Shown: one piece after another, positions 1 to 10,120 of the stretch
How the letters are laid out: each line of letters opens with the position of its first letter
Position numbering within the stretch: position 1 is the first letter of the stretch
From: Hofstenia miamia
Taxonomy: Eukaryota; Xenacoelomorpha; Acoela; Hofsteniidae
Length of the DNA: 64,000 nucleotides
Direction of reading: 5' to 3'
Assembly: GCA_900660155.1 (NCBI GenBank)
Contig: CABFPE010000035.1
Coordinates: 1,157,958 to 1,221,957, forward strand
The notes under the pieces: model-generated
What the model was told of the DNA's origin: nothing
The model's input: the letters and a program-made list of their open reading frames with translations, nothing else
Databases searched by the model: none
Program-made: the position numbers and the translations under genes

Positions 1-399
1 CCATTTTTCACAAATTGCATCGCTGGTGCTAAAATAACGACAGTGTCGGTGGGTTCCACACCAAATAATATCAGAGAAAAACAAGAAAAGTTTTTGTATT
101 GATTTTATAGTATAATGCGGGCAAAAAAATTTCCTGCCACACATAATTACGGTTGAAGAGGCCTGTATTTATTATGTAATCTAAAATGGCACAGTTCTTT
201 GCTTATTGTTTCAATAAATTGCAAGAAAGATGGCAAAAAATATTACACAGAGAAGATGATTATTTTAAATGACTTGAATTATGTTCATAAATGTTATGTT
301 ATGAATGTGTTCTCGTACTTAGTAATATATATTTTTAATAGTGAGCATACATTTGTTGTTGTAGAAATATAATTGAAAAAAAACTTTCTTAAGACCCTT
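1..399. other. AT-rich non-coding, nothing recognised
   Basis: No open frame, repeat end or RNA signal that I can support. Confidence 0.5.
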
Positions 400-2012
400 T
401 ATACAGTACTGGAAATATACATTCGACCACCTTGCTATTTTGAATAAATAATGAACATTCATTGGATAGAGTGTGCCTAAGATTATAACTAAGTGTTACT
501 TTGATTGAGAAAGGAAAATCTGTATATCTAATACCATAAAATATGTAGAATAATTTACTATTAATTTTTAATCAAAATTAGAAAACTTGTATTGGAAAAA
601 TGTATTCGGCCACCTGAATAAATTTTAACCAATAAGCAAATCCGGAAAAAGTAAATTCAAAATAACATACATAAATTAATAATTGATGCAATACAAGCAC
701 TTAGCAACAAAAATGTCTCTTCTAATATTTTGTAGGGTGTCGCTTTGAGTGAATAACAGCTTCAAGGCGATCAGGGATTGAAGCAAAAAGTCTTTCAATA
801 AAGCAGTTGGAAATTGCACAAAATTTTTTCTTTATTGCGCTCCACAACTCGTCTTCAGTGTGAAGAGTATGCTGTCCAATTCGATATTTGATCTCTTTCC
901 AAATATTTTCGAAAATTTTAGGGTCTGGAGATTGGTCAGGCCAATCAGCATGGATAGCAAACCCATTATTGCAGAGGAAATTTGTCATTTCTTTTGAGGT
1001 ATGACATGGAGCACCATCCTGCTGATATATTGATCAGTTGTAATTAGTGGCAAGAGTCCCTTTTCTAGAATCCGAGAATATTAATATCTTAGGAGAGTAC
1101 CAGTGATGTGAACAATCTTGCGAAAGCCACAATTTCATATTTCACCCAATACCAATACAGACTTCCCACCGTAATCCATGGTCCCCGAGTAAATTGAGGC
1201 AAGAATCTGAACTTCTGCCGAGTTGGTCTCTATCAAAATTCTTTTCAATGAGTATAGCTCAAATCTTGACTCATCTGAAAATATAACATTGGGACCAATG
1301 TTTAGATGAATTGTCTCTCATTAAATTGGTTCAAATCACCCGGCGTAATCTTTGCTTTGAGATTCAGTACTTCTTGAGGATGTTTCGCACAGTTCTTGCT
1401 GTCACAAGGTGACCATCAGCTCATTCCTTGCGAAATTCCTCTAAAGTCTTCATGGGATTTCGCTTTGAAAGGCACATGAGAGTTGATTGGGAGATGTTGG
1501 AGGTTTTTTTGTCTTCCGGACTTTGACTTGGGGGCAATGTTTTCAAAAGTGAAACGTCTGATGATATCCCCGACAGTACTTCGAGGTTGCTCTACACGTC
1601 GGGCTATATTGTGTTGACTCATTCCTTCCAAATGTTTAGAGATAATCAAATCGCGGATAGCAAAAGGTACGTAACCAGGCATCATATATGGCGAAGAAAG
1701 ACTGTTATTAGACATTTTCAATATAAATAGACTGAAAAAGCTTAAGCAATGAAATTTTTTACAGATTTTCTGATTTGGTCTGAAGTGGAAGAATACATTT
1801 TTCCAAGAAAATATTAGCTAACCACAAGCATTGTAGAATTTCTCTGTGAGATTTAAAGTAAAGAATGATAATTATGTCTCAACATTGATGAATTCCTCTT
1901 TCTGCAACCCCAAATCTAATTAGAATATAACTATTACATTCTTGACGTCCATTGCTTAGAAATATTTATGACAAATCATGGGTGGTCAAATTCTTTTTTC
2001 CGGCACTGTATA
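400..2012 (-). mobile_element. Tc1-type DNA transposon, decayed, with IR/DR-like ends
   Basis: A Tc1/mariner-superfamily element read on the minus strand. Its outer ends are imperfect inverted repeats beginning TATACAGT (400-431 and the complement of about 1982-2012), with TA at both edges as expected for the TA target of this superfamily. A second related repeat lies about 190-200 bases inside each end (about 587-622 and 1779-1812, sharing GGAAAAATGTATTC). This doubled arrangement resembles the IR/DR ends of Sleeping Beauty-like elements. Between them lies a transposase gene whose parts are in the right order but not in one frame. The length, about 1.6 kb, is normal for Tc1. It is most likely a dead copy. 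Confidence 0.88.
722..1721 (-). pseudogene. Tc1 transposase, frame-broken
   Basis: The 5' part (1721 down to 1416) encodes the N-terminal paired-like helix-turn-helix: GMSQHNIARRVEQPRSTV followed by a GR-rich linker (KSGRQKN). The first catalytic Asp lies in FSDESRFELYS, encoded at about 1290-1255. The second lies in QQDGAPCHTSK at about 1025-990. The C-terminal part (988 to 722) has DWPDQSPDPKIFENIW with the catalytic Glu about 35 residues after the second Asp, and ends PTKY as Tc1 transposases commonly do. Known role: cut-and-paste transposition. All three acidic residues survive, but HTH, first Asp and D-E block do not share one continuous frame, so this copy should make no full protein. 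Confidence 0.88.
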
Positions 2013-2389
2013 TAAAATCCAGATTAACTTTAACCTTAAACTGCCAAAGGTATTGAGAGTTTTTGAAAGCAAAACGGCTTGATTTCGGGCGGAAATTTTT
2101 TTTTAGATTTAATATTATTGTAATTTATTGTGATCATTGTAATGTGTATTATTTCGAGCAAACTTAAACTTGGTCTTAGATTGTTTACAGAATAATTAAG
2201 TTGGATTAAAAAGAACTAACTCGCATCCAGAGTGTTTATAATGCTAAGAAGATAATTGCTAAATCAAATTGTAAAGTAATCATCAGCATGAATGACTTAA
2301 ACAAAAAAGAATAAAATGTAGGGTTTAGGATTGATAAATATTTTTTCGTGCATCTGCTAATATTTCAGTTTATCATGAATGATCTTCTG
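2013..2389. other. non-coding spacer
   Basis: AT-rich sequence between two transposon relics. Nothing recognised. Confidence 0.45.
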
Positions 2390-3008
2390 AAATAAAAAGA
2401 TTTCCATGTCGATCTGTTTTTAAAGAGCCACCTTGTCCATCTGAGCGAGACTTCTCTTCTTGTGGGCTTACTGTGACTGAAAGACGCTCCTCACTGGCAG
2501 CTGACACCATAGAAGCCTTAGAAATACTAAATTATTTTTTCAAAACATCAAAAAATTTGAATTTTAGATACACATTTAATTAACTCTAATTTTTATCAAT
2601 TTAATACTTGAGGATTTTTTAAATTCGGGTTGAAATCGTGTTGAAATAAGGTGGAAATTTTTATTTCAGGTTCAGATCGGGTTCGGGTTGGGTCGGCTTA
2701 CAAAATCTCAACCCGATTCCACCTCTGGTTTAAACGAGAAGCCAGTAGTGCAAGTAACAGTATTACTAGCAAACATGATTGTTTCCTACGTTTTCATGTT
2801 TATGAAATTTTGGTAATTCACTTTTTTATTATAATACATTTTCTAAATACATTTTGTTAAATTCTATTTAGTGTTCAAATTTAAAGCGAATACATTCTGT
2901 AGCCTTGACTAGTACTGGAAATTTTGTAAACATATATAGCGGGTACGGTTAAGGTAAAATAATCCGCGGGCGGGTAGCTATAGTAAATCATGCTACCGCA
3001 CATCTCTG
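2390..3008 (+). mobile_element. hAT transposon 3' remnant
   Basis: On the plus strand at about 2425-2545 one frame reads PSERDFSSCGLTVTERRSSL and then about 20 more residues to ILNYFFK. This is the hAT C-terminal dimerisation signature (S..ER.FS..G......R..L). It is followed by GC-rich, G/C-skewed sequence (GGGTTCGGGTTGGGTC at about 2679-2694, GCGGGCGGGTAGC at about 2965-2980) and an end reading CGCACATCTCTG at about 3008, which is CAGAGATGTGCG on the other strand, a plausible hAT terminus. The upstream transposase is missing or unrecognisable. I cannot identify a clear 8-bp target duplication. Confidence 0.72.
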
Positions 3009-3398
3009 ATATAGACCCCCAAGTTCCGCTTAAATACAATGTCAGAATCCACCTGGATGGTTTCGTTGTTACAGATGAAGATGAAAGGGAGTAAAAAATT
3101 TTTATCCAGTGAAAGTTTCAAATTGTAGATATCTGTATTATTTAGTGGATTATGAGCATTGAAAAAATTCTATGGAAACCATCGTAAATTATAAAAATTG
3201 CTTTGGTTATTTAGGGTTGATGAAATAATGACTAACCAAACTATTTGATTGTATTTACCAGTTATAGGGTATCCGTGCATTTTAACATCAATATCCAGGC
3301 CATTGCAGGCAGCAAAAGGGTGCCAACCTACTTTAAATTTTAAATTTTCATGCAGTTTTAGACTGAAACTAAAGTATTTTCCAGAAAATAAATAGTAA
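3009..3398. other. non-coding spacer
   Basis: Nothing recognised. Confidence 0.4.
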
Positions 3399-3752
3399 TT
3401 GGAAAATACAATTCGTCAGGATAAGCATTTTAAAAATACATGTCGAGTTAACTACGTTCCGCAATGTTCGGAATATATATATATATATATATTTGAATGT
3501 GACGACAGTCTTAAATATCGATTTCGATGTGCTACCATCATCGTTAGTTTACAAAATATTATTAATGAGCATTTAAGAGGTCATCTGAATTCAGAAATTT
3601 TTACCAATCACCATCAAACTAAGGAAGATCAATTTAAAATTTTACTAAGAACTAAATATCCGAAAAAAGCAGAGGCAATATATATAAAAGAAAGAACAAA
3701 GGGTAAATTATTAAATCGACAACAAAGCATGATGACCTTAAAGTTATTCTAA
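3399..3752 (+). pseudogene. Penelope-like element GIY-YIG endonuclease tail
   Basis: An open frame of 117 codons whose second half reads EHLRGHLNSEIF, then FKILLRT, then KKAEAIYIKERTKGKLLNRQ, and ends LKLF at the stop. This order (HL..H / F.IL / E..YIK......LN.Q / .KLF) matches the C-terminus of the GIY-YIG endonuclease of Penelope-like retroelements, where the Glu in E..YIK is the metal ligand. The first half of the frame runs through an AT microsatellite and an inverted copy of the element's 3' hairpin, so it is probably not native protein. No reverse transcriptase is attached, so only a short tail piece is present. Assignment rests on motif order, not a search. Confidence 0.7.
3491..3557 (-). 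ncRNA. hammerhead-like motif, inverted copy 1
   Basis: Reverse complement of the motif at 3812-3878, with a few differences. On the minus strand it reads CTAACGA, a short hairpin GATG/CATC, then GAAA and ATCGAT. One core position differs (CTAACGA instead of CTGACGA), so this arm is less likely to be catalytic. Confidence 0.5.
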
Positions 3753-3811
3753 GTGTATGTAATAAGATCATTTATATTTAGTGTAGTTTATTGTAAATTT
3801 ATTTACCGCAT

Positions 3812-3878
3812 ATTTTGTAAACTGACGATGATGGTAACACATCGAAATCGATATTTAAGACTGTAGTCACATTCAAAT
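3812..3878 (+). ncRNA. hammerhead-ribozyme-like motif in Penelope-like 3' tail
   Basis: About 60 bases after the stop of the GIY-YIG tail the sequence has CTGACGA (3822-3828), a small hairpin GATG-GTAACA-CATC, then GAAA (3844-3847) and the palindrome ATCGAT. TAAA before the core can pair with TTTA after it. CTGANGA and GAAA around a stem are the conserved core of hammerhead ribozymes, which are known from Penelope-like elements, where helix III is often a tiny palindrome. One extra T sits between the core and helix II, so it is not a textbook match and cleavage is unproven. Confidence 0.55.
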
Positions 3879-4410
3879 AATATTAGAAAGCTCAGTTTCT
3901 AACATGTAAGTCCCATTTTAGATCAATCATTGGATATGGTAAGCCCACAGATATGGAAGATCTTTGATCTTTACAACTTGAATATTGTCAGATTGAATTA
4001 TCATCTTCCCTATTACCATTTGTTCAGATTTATCTGTATTGATAATAAACTTGCTTTTTTTGTCCACTTTTGTATATTAGAAGTATTGAGTAGAGACGAT
4101 CGAATTTGAAAGACTGGCGTGACCAATGTAATATCATTCAGAAATTTCACTATGGAGTTGTCACTTTTAGAGGACTTCAAATCTGTTATGAAAATTACAA
4201 GCAACATAGGACCAATGAAGGATCCTTGGGGGTGTTTCTTGAGATACTGTGCTCAAAAGACTATCGCATTTGATGCAAAACCTGAGGTTATGTAAATATA
4301 TACTTATCCAATTAACGAGATCTGTGGACATTCCCAACCTAATCAACTTGCTGAATAGAGTGCAGTGAGAAACCATATCGAATACCCTACTACTGTTCAT
4401 CGCCTGCACA
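3879..4410 (-). mobile_element. LINE reverse transcriptase fragment
   Basis: Minus-strand frames give FDMVSHCTLFSKLIRLG (about 4380-4330), the 'FD.V.H..L..KL...G' block of non-LTR reverse transcriptases. Then come WISIYLHNLR, a decayed form of the 'GVPQGS.LGP' region, FITDLKSS, FLNDITLV in place of the F.DD active-site block, and a stretch corresponding to N..KT. The order is right for the palm of a LINE RT, but the pieces are in different frames (4409-4167, then 4207-4013) and the second active-site Asp block is altered. Dead fragment, no ends visible. Confidence 0.72.
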
Positions 4411-6121
4411 ACTACGCTGGTAATACATGGTTTGTTAGTGTGATTTACAATAATTTGTAAGATTTAAAATAATGTAGCCGTAGAAGAAAATGTCTTTGTA
4501 AGCGAATTGTGAGACATCCAGCACTACTAACAACTAGGTATTCAAGGAATTTCATTGGTACTGAATCTATATAAGCCTAACTGAAATATACATGTAGTCA
4601 AGACAAGAACGAATAAGTTAAGGCAGTACAATACATTTGACGTAATAAAATGGAATTTCCAGGGAGTTCCAGGAATTCAAGGCAGTTCAAGACAGTAATT
4701 TGAAATTTTCAGGCGCTCCAGATTTCCAAAAACTGCAGATACTCTCTGTTATCCCAAATTTTTCATTATAACAACATTTTGCTACAATAAACTCGTCCCC
4801 TTTGTACAATGTAAATAAATACTAAAATGAATTTGTTTTACATTTTTAATCATTTCATAAAACAACACGCTATATTGGGAAATTAAACAGAAATTATAAG
4901 TGATGAATTTTAAAATTAGTTTCTGAATCTTTCAAAACCCTTCTGCTGACTAATAAATTGTATTGGCAAAAATCCCGACATTACACATGACTTGTGATTT
5001 GATGTTTATTTAACTGAATACTAGTAATCACATTATAAAATGGCTCTTATTGTGTGTATCCCACGTACAATACACTTACCATATTTTAGAAAATCGTCAT
5101 TGTGGACAATGCACGGAACAATTCTAAACCATTACCATTAGGAATAGCTAAGATATTTCAATGTGCCATATATGGACATACTATAAACGACACACATCAA
5201 TTGAAACTGCTTTCAATTTATATATTAAGTGTAGATTTATTATAAATAATATAAACATGCAAGATAAACTTTGAATATGAAAGCAAATTTAACCACACTT
5301 TTGAACGATTGTCAACAAGCGGAAACTTTATTGAACTACAGTACTAAAAGTTAACTAGATTGAAATGTTGAAAGGACAAGAATATCTAAATAATTGTGGT
5401 AACAAGTAACACCTGGGAGCAAAATTTAATAGTTGTGTCCAAGTGGCGCCAGCTACTAAACAAACAATAAGCCTAAATAAAGGTGGGTGCCAACAACACC
5501 GCAAATTATATTTCCACTCAAATACTAATTTCTACGAATAAAATGTACTAGTTAGCTCATTATCCAAACATCTTCACTGAATTGACGAATGTTCGAAAAT
5601 GTGAAGGACTAAATTAAGAATTTCCACAAAACTTAAAAATAAAGTAAACAACAGATTTTTCTCTTTCAGGTGTCATTTTCGCCCACATCAATGTTTTCGG
5701 AAAATCTCATTTCGATCTTAGATTTGTTCCAACACTGTCCCGTCTAAAGATGTGTTCACACTATCGACTTTGATTAGCAGATTTTAGTCCAAAATGCAAT
5801 TATATTTTATATGACTTTTTAACAGAAAACTTAGGTGTTGGAATATCATTCCCACTACCAATTTTTTATAGGGTGATAAATTATCATATGATAAAAAAAT
5901 CGATAGTGGGAACAATTTATATTTTGATTGACAGTAAGAGAAATAGCAACATCTGTGCAATGATTGGCCTGTTTTGAAATGAAAACAATGCATGCATACT
6001 TCGAAATTGAAATATTTTAACTTCAATCATTGTTTTACGAGTCTGTTCACTACTTCAACTAAGCAAATATTCTTTTACTAGCCACGGTGGACCAAACTTT
6101 TCCACTGAGGGGGAACTATTC
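4411..6121. other. non-coding, nothing recognised
   Basis: 1.7 kb of AT-rich sequence with no protein-like frame and no repeat ends I can support. Confidence 0.4.
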
Positions 6122-6124
6122 CAT

Positions 6125-6125
6125 G

Positions 6126-6158
<33 letters not shown>

Positions 6159-6545
6159 NNNNNNNNNNNNNNNNNNNNNNNNNNNNNNNNNNNNNNNNNN
6201 NNNNNNNNNNNNNNNNNNNNNNNNNNNNNNNNNNNNNNNNNNNNNNNNNNNNNNNNNNNNNNNNNNNNNNNNNNNNNNNNNNNNNNNNNNNNNNNNNNNN
6301 NNNNNNNNNNNNNNNNNNNNNNNNNNNNNNNNNNNNNNNNNNNNNNNNNNNNNNNNNNNNNNNNNNNNNNNNNNNNNNNNNNNNNNNNNNNNNNNNNNNN
6401 NNNNNNNNNNNNNNNNNNNNNNNNNNNNNNNNNNNNNNNNNNNNNNNNNNNNNNNNNNNNNNNNNNNNNNNNNNNNNNNNNNNNNNNNNNNNNNNNNNNN
6501 NNNNNNNNNNNNNNNNNNNNNNNNNNNNNNNNNATATATATATAG
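6125..6545. repeat. (AT)n microsatellite with assembly gap
   Basis: A TA dinucleotide run enters N at 6159 and leaves it at 6533 as ATATATATA. The 375 N mark sequence that could not be assembled through the microsatellite. The N length may be nominal. Confidence 0.95.
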
Positions 6546-7205
6546 GTAGGCCTAAAGTCCTGCAGGAAAATAAATTCCTGTGTATAGTAATATTGGCAAA
6601 TATTATTGAAACATATTGTTAAAAACAATTATCTAGTTAATTGTGACAGTAAATATACAAAATGATTTCCTTCCTTCTGCAACGCAGCAATTTTTCACAG
6701 TATTCTGCAAATCATCTGCTGTGATCTGTCTTACAGTGATGTAACATCTTCCTTTCCTTTAAGGATGTGGGGAGTTTATCACAAGCTTTCATTTCAGTAT
6801 ACCCCACAGCCAGGCTTTATTAGCTTGGAGGCTAGGGCTGTGAAAATTGCATGCTGATTATGCGAGCTCTGTGAATGTGGTTGCAACATTGAATGATGCA
6901 TTCTCTTCAAATTGCTGCTAGATATGAGCTAGTGTTTACGACTAATATTGTGCTTCAGACGATTCTCTTATCTCTCTAGTATACTTATATGTTCAACACA
7001 GCCGCTGGTGAATTGGCACTTGATAACAAAAATGTATGAGTGATGTACGCCTCTTTATTTCATCATTGTATATAATTTACAATGAATTAAATGAACGAAT
7101 TAAGTATGCAGCACAAATATCTGATCTATGTATACAATCACATGCCATTTACAATCATTTGGAATTGACAATAGCGTCTAAAAATCAATGTACTTTCCTG
7201 CAGAA

Positions 7206-7208
7206 CTT

Positions 7209-7240
<32 letters not shown>

Positions 7241-7248
7241 TATATCTG
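7206..7248. repeat. (TA)n microsatellite
   Basis: Nearly perfect TA run with one interruption. The flanking 6546-7500 holds nothing else recognisable. Confidence 0.85.
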
Positions 7249-7539
7249 AAGATCTTGCATATAAAATAACTTATAATTAAATATAAAATGACTATACTAC
7301 AAGACATAATGCACAACTAATAATATTCTTGTTAAATATTCAAAAAAACTGCAGATAACAAAATATTTCAAACTTTGCACACGAGTGTATATGAATGCAT
7401 ATTGCCATAATTACATATATGCATCTGTAAAGTAGGTGGAAAATTCATTATATTCACAATTTAACAATGACTGAAAAACATTAATTGGGGAATTGAATAG
7501 TTTGCGCGTTCTGGCAGCAGCGAATTTTGAAATCACGTT

Positions 7540-8125
7540 CTATATCCTGATTTGATGTTTTGACACATTTATTAGTGGCACATTTGATAGTCTTTCCGTC
7601 TTCATTGTATTTCGTAGATAATTTCTAGTTTTTTTCAGGGTTGAAAAGATCCGGTCAGCCTCGAATGATGTTACTGACAAAATTGATCCAATAATTAACA
7701 ATGTTTGGAAGCATACCTTGATTTAAACCTAAATATTTATGAATACTGATATGTTATAAATTCAAATACATTACTATTAATTTTAAATCATGATTGGAAA
7801 ATATACTTAAAATGTTGGTTTATATACCTCCACGCTTTTCTATTAAGAGTTCCACATTTGCAATTCACTTTGAAGATTAAGGATGTTGATATCTCTTCTC
7901 CAAAAATTCAGAACATTGCAAATATCTGGCAAAGATTGGTTGCTTAGATTGGAAGGTAAGATCGAAAATAGAGATGCCAATAGCTCAACATTATCGCCAA
8001 ATTCTTTATCAATCTCTGTTCATCACATAGTCGAATAATCATTTTCCAATACTTCTTTTAAAGTACATCTCAGGGCATATGAAACATTTGATCGATTTTG
8101 CTGCCTAGGGGAAGTCCGAGGTACT
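7540..8125 (-). mobile_element. hAT transposase relic, DUF4371/ZMYM-like type
   Basis: Read on the minus strand. At about 8125-8050 the frame gives PRQQNRSNVSYALR. At about 8000-7850 come FGDNVELLASLFSILPSNL and, in the same stretch, LQSELQMW. At 7676-7545 comes SFEADRIFSTLKKTRNYLRN, then TMKTERLSNVPLINV. That series (PR...R.N / LF.L.P / L.SEL..W / SFEA.R.FS.LK..K.YLR.TM...RLS) matches the catalytic-to-HATC part of hAT proteins with a DUF4371-type body, as in ZMYM-like genes. Several frame breaks separate the pieces, so this is a decayed transposase. The N-terminal zinc finger part was not seen. Confidence 0.68.
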
Positions 8126-8140
8126 TAAATTATTGTGATT

Positions 8141-9041
8141 CTCATTTCAATTAACAGAACTGAAATACTTACATTTTCAAAAGATTCAACTGTTTCAGCT
8201 AATTTCAATGAATTGTTATGCCACACTTTTAATGCATCGTCTATAGTTTCTTACCGATTTTAATTCGGTCTTTATGAAATCAATTAAGAACTTAGCACCA
8301 GAAAAATCTACATTGGGCTTATGAATCCTTATGGTATCGGCTAAATAATGACAAATATTGGCAACAAAACATTTAGTGCAACAATTGTTGAAAATGCCCT
8401 TAAATGTAAAATTAAATCATTATAAATTAACTAAAACCAAAAAAGTTGATGTTAACTGAATTTTAATTTCCAGTTGAAGTTACTGTATTGCAAATCTATT
8501 TTTTACAAATTTCATTTATTTCAGCCTAAAACGCCACCAACATAATGAATGCTTCATGCTGTAATTAGTAAAATTGAATCATTTTTTGCTACACATGTAC
8601 AGTAATTATTAAGCTTAGGTAAGACTTTTTGCATCTATTTATTTTGTTCAATTTTATAGAAGTAGTTGTCTCAACTCATTTCAAATTGCAACCATATTTG
8701 TTTTAGATACAAATTCTTAAATATAATAACGACATGTCTCATCTAACCGTATGCAGCCATTACTAATGCTGATTAAGAAACTATGCTGGTCATAAGCATT
8801 AGAAAACTAATTTCCATGCTCCACGGCTTTTGTCCAGCATTGATGAGCCTCCTTTGCCTTAGCTGGCCTATAAACACGTTCAACTAGGGCTGCGTGTTGT
8901 GCTTATGACATAGTATGGCCTAGTCTGGTTTCCTGCCACTAACTACTTTAGCCGCTAAAATAGTCTAAAATTATACCCACTCCCAAGTTTCTTGTATAAA
9001 TGTAATAGAGTGAATTGCTGGTGGCAAAGCAGTGTTGCAAC
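8141..9041. other. non-coding with a GC-richer patch
   Basis: Mostly AT-rich. A patch at about 8815-8945 is clearly richer in GC than its surroundings (for example CAACTAGGGCTGCGTGTTG) and may be the edge of an unclassified repeat. No frame or RNA fold recognised. Confidence 0.4.
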
Positions 9042-9397
9042 CAGAGATTTCAATTCAATTCAACTCTTCAATTCCAATTCCTACGAACCAATAATATTAG
9101 TTTCATTGCAATACTAATTCCATTGTCAGTAAAATTTATAATTTGAGAGCAAATATTTAAGCATTGATAAATAATTTTACATTTGCATAATTTCAAATAT
9201 TATAATTATATATTTTACAAAAAGCATTCCCATGAACTTGATGAATTAATTGATAATTCGCGTTGTAAATTGTGCGAGCAGGTGGGGTTCTAAACCTAAT
9301 TTAGAATGAAAATTTTTAACGCAATTCTGATAATTTTTTCAATTCTAAATTCAATTGAAGCAAATTATCAATCCCTATGAAGAAATTGAAATCCCTG
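9042..9397. mobile_element. hAT-like MITE, 356 bp
   Basis: Left end CAGAGATTTCAATTCAATTC and right end (complement) CAGGGATTTCAATTTC form imperfect terminal inverted repeats starting CAG(A/G)G, as in hAT elements. The interior is AT-rich and non-coding. I do not see a matching 8-bp target duplication. Confidence 0.5.
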
Positions 9398-9954
9398 CTT
9401 GGAAAGATGTTGATTTGATTTGTAAATGAATGCTATTAATGGTTAAATATCTTAGCCAATCAGTGATAAACTGTAATCATTCATTTCTCGCGATTCTCGT
9501 AGTGTGCTTAAACTTATATGATCGAAAGCGGAATCAGATTCGTTTATTTTCAATTTAACGAATTTAATTTCATTATTTCACATTTCATTGAAAATGTTTA
9601 GATTTCTCATTACTAGTGGTGGTGGTGCTTAACAATATAAGGGCCAAAGAAATTCTACTAATAGAAAGGCCAGAGTGGGTCAATTGAACCACCCTATTAT
9701 TTTAAGATGTAAGTTCAGAAAATATCATTCAAAAAGTAAAAAGTAAATATAATATTGTGGCTTTTACCGGAAGTAATTCAAAAACAAACTTGCTACTAAA
9801 GCGGAAATTCTTCTCATACTCATTTTCCGAAGCATAATTACTGCATATATTAAGGACAAATCATTAGTAATTCTGGATTTTGCTTACTTAATTCAGACTA
9901 ATTGAAAATGTAGTATCTAAACGAATTTTAGTCTTAAATATAGAATTCATATGA
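9398..9954. other. non-coding, nothing recognised
   Basis: No support for a gene or element. Confidence 0.4.
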
Positions 9955-10120
9955 AGAAAATACAGAGATAAGCAAGGTCAGTAGAGTTGACGTTCCTGAA
10001 GGCAAATTGGTTTCTACTCAATCTTTTCACTGAAAGGACAAGAAGCCGCCTATTAACTAGTCTTTCAAATACCCGGGCGATGACTAACAAAATTCAGAGG
10101 CGTCCTTGGGTATTTGAGCA
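9955..10120 (-). mobile_element. LINE reverse transcriptase finger fragment
   Basis: Minus-strand translation gives VIARVFERLVNRRL followed by LSRNQFAFR and STDLAY, the non-LTR RT block 'RPISLLPVI..VFE..V...L......S..QFGFR...ST'. About 50 codons survive. The rest of the LINE is not recognisable. Confidence 0.68.

Noticed and set aside
6087-6628. Long open frames across the gap on both strands
   Set aside because: They are made of N and TA repeats, so they carry no information.
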